From assembly GCA_021780225.1 (NCBI GenBank), contig JAJXZF010000044.1, positions 1 through 45,699 of the forward strand: a DNA stretch of 45,699 bases, in the 5' to 3' direction. Below are positions 43,074 through 45,699 of the stretch, in pieces. Source of the stretch: Deltaproteobacteria bacterium. Its GTDB lineage: Bacteria; Desulfobacterota; Binatia; Binatales; Binataceae. Position 1 is the first letter of the stretch, and every line of letters starts with the position of its first letter. Under the pieces are notes generated by a model that was given only the letters and a program-made list of their open reading frames with translations, was not told the origin of the DNA and made no database searches. The translations under genes and the position numbers were made by a program.

Positions 43074-45641
43074 TCATTGCAGGGGCGGCAGCACCACCTG
43101 ATACGCCGGCAACGACGACGGGCCGAAGTACGAAACCGAGCCGGGCGTGACGCTGTAGGGACCAAAGGTCCCGCCCGGCGCGTCGGTCCAGACGTCGGCG
43201 TCGAGATACGGCGGCTCGGTGCAGACCGGATTCAGCGGCGTCTCGACCGTCAGCGCCGGCGAGCCGCTCGGCGCGCTGAACGTCTCGCAACGGTTGCTTT
43301 CATCCTTTTCGGCGAGGCCGGAGAAGATATTGACCAGTTCGTCCGGCCCGCCGACATTCACCGCGCCGGCACTGGACGCCGTGGCGTCAAGGTTCGGATA
43401 AAGGTACGCTGCATAATCCGCCGGATTTTGATCCGCGCCGCGATACGCCGCGAGAAAGGCGTCAACCTCTCCGCCATAACACTGCGCGCTGCAAGAACCG
43501 CCGCTACCAGCGACGGGTGTAATCGACGCCCCGATTTTGTAGGGCGTGGCGTCGCCGCTCCTATAGGTATGCGCCGCCAGCCACGCCTGCCCGTAGGTAT
43601 TGCAAAAGCCGGATGGCACGGTAACCGTGTCGGCGCCGTTCTGATTCGCCAGCGGCAGAAGCGCAAATCCCGGCGGCAGCGCCGGCGTGTCGCCGCTGGT
43701 CTCATTGCCGACGATTATCGGCGCCACGATAACGTCGCCGTTCGTAACGCCGCTCGGCGGCGCGATGCTCGCGGTCGCCTGATAGGTGTTGCAGGAGGGG
43801 AAGTACTCCGAATCCCCCGCCGTCGCGGCCACGAACCGCACCTGCGCCGGCAGCAGGTAGGACCCCGCGCCGTGGGTCGCGATCGCGATGGTTCCCTGCG
43901 TGTTTTGTTCGATATCGGTCACCGGAACCGCCGGCACGATTCCCATCCCGAAGTCGCTCCAAGTGGTTCCGCCGTCGGTGCTGCGGAACACGCCGATGTC
44001 GGTGCCGGCGTAGAGCGTGTTGCCGGTCGAATCGGTGTTGTCAACCAGCAGCCGCAGCACCGAGAGCGGCTCGCCGTTGTAGCTCGGCGCTGAACTCAGC
44101 AGCGTCCATGTAGGGCTTGTAACGCAGCCGCTGGTGGTCTTGAAAATCGTCCCGGTCGGCGTGGTCGAACCGGCCGTCGCGAACATCGTCACGTACACCA
44201 CGGCATGGCCGCTGCTGGGGTCTTTGAACGGGCTGACGGCGAGGCTGGCTGGAAACTGCGAAGCGGTCTGCGAAGTCAGACTGCCGACACCTGTACCGGT
44301 AACGTCTTTCCACGCCGCTCCGGTGTTGTAGTTGGCCTGCAAGCTGCACGACACCTGGTAGGCGCCGGCGCCGTTGGCGGCGGAGAGCGCCCACGCCACG
44401 TTGCCGTCGTAGGGGTCGAAGGCGATGTCTTCGAGTGCGCAGCTTCCCTTACCCACGACGCAATTGGTCCCGGTCAGGTTCTTCTTGGTCTGTATGGTCC
44501 AGTTCGGCGCGCCGGAGGTGGAGAAAGTGAGCGCATAGACCTGATGCGCGCCGAGCAGCACACGATGCGTGGTGACAGTCGAAGGCGAGACCGTGAAAGG
44601 CGGCAACGGCGCTGCCAGATCAGTCTGGGTTGTCGCTTGCAGCAATGATGAGATGTCGGTCCATGATTGTCCGCCGTCCGTCGAATACGCGAAGGTGGGC
44701 AGGCCGCCGAAGCTGAAATAGGTATGGAAGGCGTAATTCTGATCAATCGGCGCGAAGCTCACCACGCCGGCGTCGCCACCGTCGGTCTAAGCCCAGGCGG
44801 GCGCGCCGGTATAAAGTTCCGTGCCGTTGTCCTGGAAACCGCCCAAGACGGTGACTGGCGGCCCGGAGTTAATCGCCACGCCATAAAGTTGCGCCGAGTT
44901 CAGACCACCGTTGAGATCGGTGAACGAGCTGCCGTTCCAATAGAAAAGGCCGCCATCGTCACCAACCCAATAATTGTTGCTGTTGAAGGGATCGTAAGCG
45001 ATTGCGTGCTGATCGGCGTGCACCCCCTGATCGCCAATAAAGCTCCAGGCGCTGCCGCCGTTCGCGCTCTGATAGAGGCCGACGCCGCCGAAGAGCACGG
45101 TGGAGGCGCTGGACGGAGACACCGCCAGCGCCTGATCGTAAAACGCTTGCGAATCATTGCTAGGCAAGGTCCCATCGATTGTGACTGAATTGGGAGGATT
45201 AATGAAGGACTCCGACGGCACAGTCTGCTGGCTCCAGCTACCGCCCAGATTGCTGGAAATGTAAAAACCGGTGTAGGCATTGAACGGATTCAAAGTCGCG
45301 CTGCCGAACATGGCGTAAACCGTCGTGCCGCCGCCGGCCAGGCTGATGCGGCCGATCGAGCCGGGGCAGCCACCGGTCAGTCCATTACACGCGCCGCGGG
45401 TCAGCACCGCCGACCAGTTGGCGCCATAGTCGCTCGACATGTAAACGCCCGGCACGCCGCTGATCGCCGCGAAGCCATCGACCGCGACGAAAATGTCCGC
45501 GCCGGAAGCGGTCGGCAGAACCAGGATGTCGTCGATCGGACAGGGGTCGTTATTCGGGTCCACCACGCAACTGCCTAGCAGGCTGTTGAGGAAGGGGTTT
45601 GAATACTCAGTTTGATCGCCGCTGTGGTGATGATGGGCGGC
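43074..45641 (-). pseudogene. BNR/Asp-box beta-propeller protein interrupted by in-frame stop codons
   Basis: One minus-strand frame runs from 45641 to the stop at 43074 and is broken once by TAG at 44787-44789. An in-frame TGA also lies at 45642-45644, and the frame beyond it is open to the window edge. Asp-box (BNR) blades occur on both sides of the TAG: SSDYGANWS, SSNLGGSWS and SANGGSAWS before, STDGGQSWT and STDGGTTWS after, so both parts belong to one propeller. GGFQDNGTELYTGAPAWA leads to the TAG and continues TDGGDAGVVSFAPIDQN, as homologues do. The C-terminal 250 residues form a separate Gly/Ser/Pro-rich domain. Either a decayed gene with CAG-to-TAG and TGG-to-TGA changes, or recoding; single-base assembly errors are possible. 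The N-terminus lies at or beyond the window end. Confidence 0.75.
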
Positions 45642-45699
45642 TCAGTTGCCGGGTTCAGCGGTGTTCGCCCGCCGCGGCGAGCGCGGCGGGGATGTGGAG

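Overview
The window is GC-rich (roughly 63-65 % by eye), densely coded and chromosomal in character: rpoD, polyphosphate kinase, mnmE, fabI, glyoxalase II, a UvrD-type helicase and many enzymes in short transcription units on both strands. No rRNA, tRNA, CRISPR array, prophage or complete insertion sequence was seen. The form of RpoD (long acidic region 1.1 linker and non-conserved region), tandem CaiB/BaiF CoA-transferase, LLM-class oxidoreductase, HpnL-like flippase and periplasmic beta-propellers fit a soil or sediment bacterium of the deltaproteobacterial/Binatota kind. That placement is an inference from gene style, not an established identity.

Layout. 1-2700: an SDR oxidoreductase cut by the window edge, a small lower-GC islet with a HEPN (AbiU2-like) gene between two copies of a 25-bp direct repeat, and a soluble cobalamin-binding protein. 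2760-6430: NAD-binding epimerase-like protein, metallophosphoesterase and HAD hydrolase, a MITE-like element, REP-like palindromes and a small lipoprotein. 6409-9354: a complete BtuFCD-type ABC importer operon. 9466-13463: a fused ETF beta-alpha protein, a PhzF-family enzyme and an alpha/beta hydrolase. 13577-17142: a co-directional run with a divergent YchF-like ATPase, a small membrane protein, an HpnL-like flippase and a secreted DUF4412-like protein. 17308-23260: ferritin-like protein, epoxide hydrolase, GloB, FabI, MBL-fold hydrolase, LLM oxidoreductase and a frameshifted LOG-family gene. 23261-24850: lower-GC unknown membrane/lipoprotein genes. 24924-33549: helicase, small exported proteins, tandem CoA-transferase, amidase with a small partner-like protein, and a haem-binding protein. 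33915-42945: Ppk1, MnmE, a CaCA cation exchanger, an NHL-type lipoprotein, a second MITE copy, and rpoD behind a promoter and a structured leader of about 150 nt. 43074 to the end: a BNR/Asp-box beta-propeller reading frame interrupted by an in-frame TAG and preceded by an in-frame TGA.

The items most worth a second look are the rpoD leader (T-loop hairpin plus mutually exclusive stems next to the ribosome-binding region), the HEPN islet with its direct repeats, the two-copy MITE with internal REP hairpins, the interrupted beta-propeller and LOG genes, the single-chain ETF, and the YchF-like protein that lacks the family's usual G3/G4 signatures. No multi-gene system that is clearly new was found; these are candidates of differing strength.
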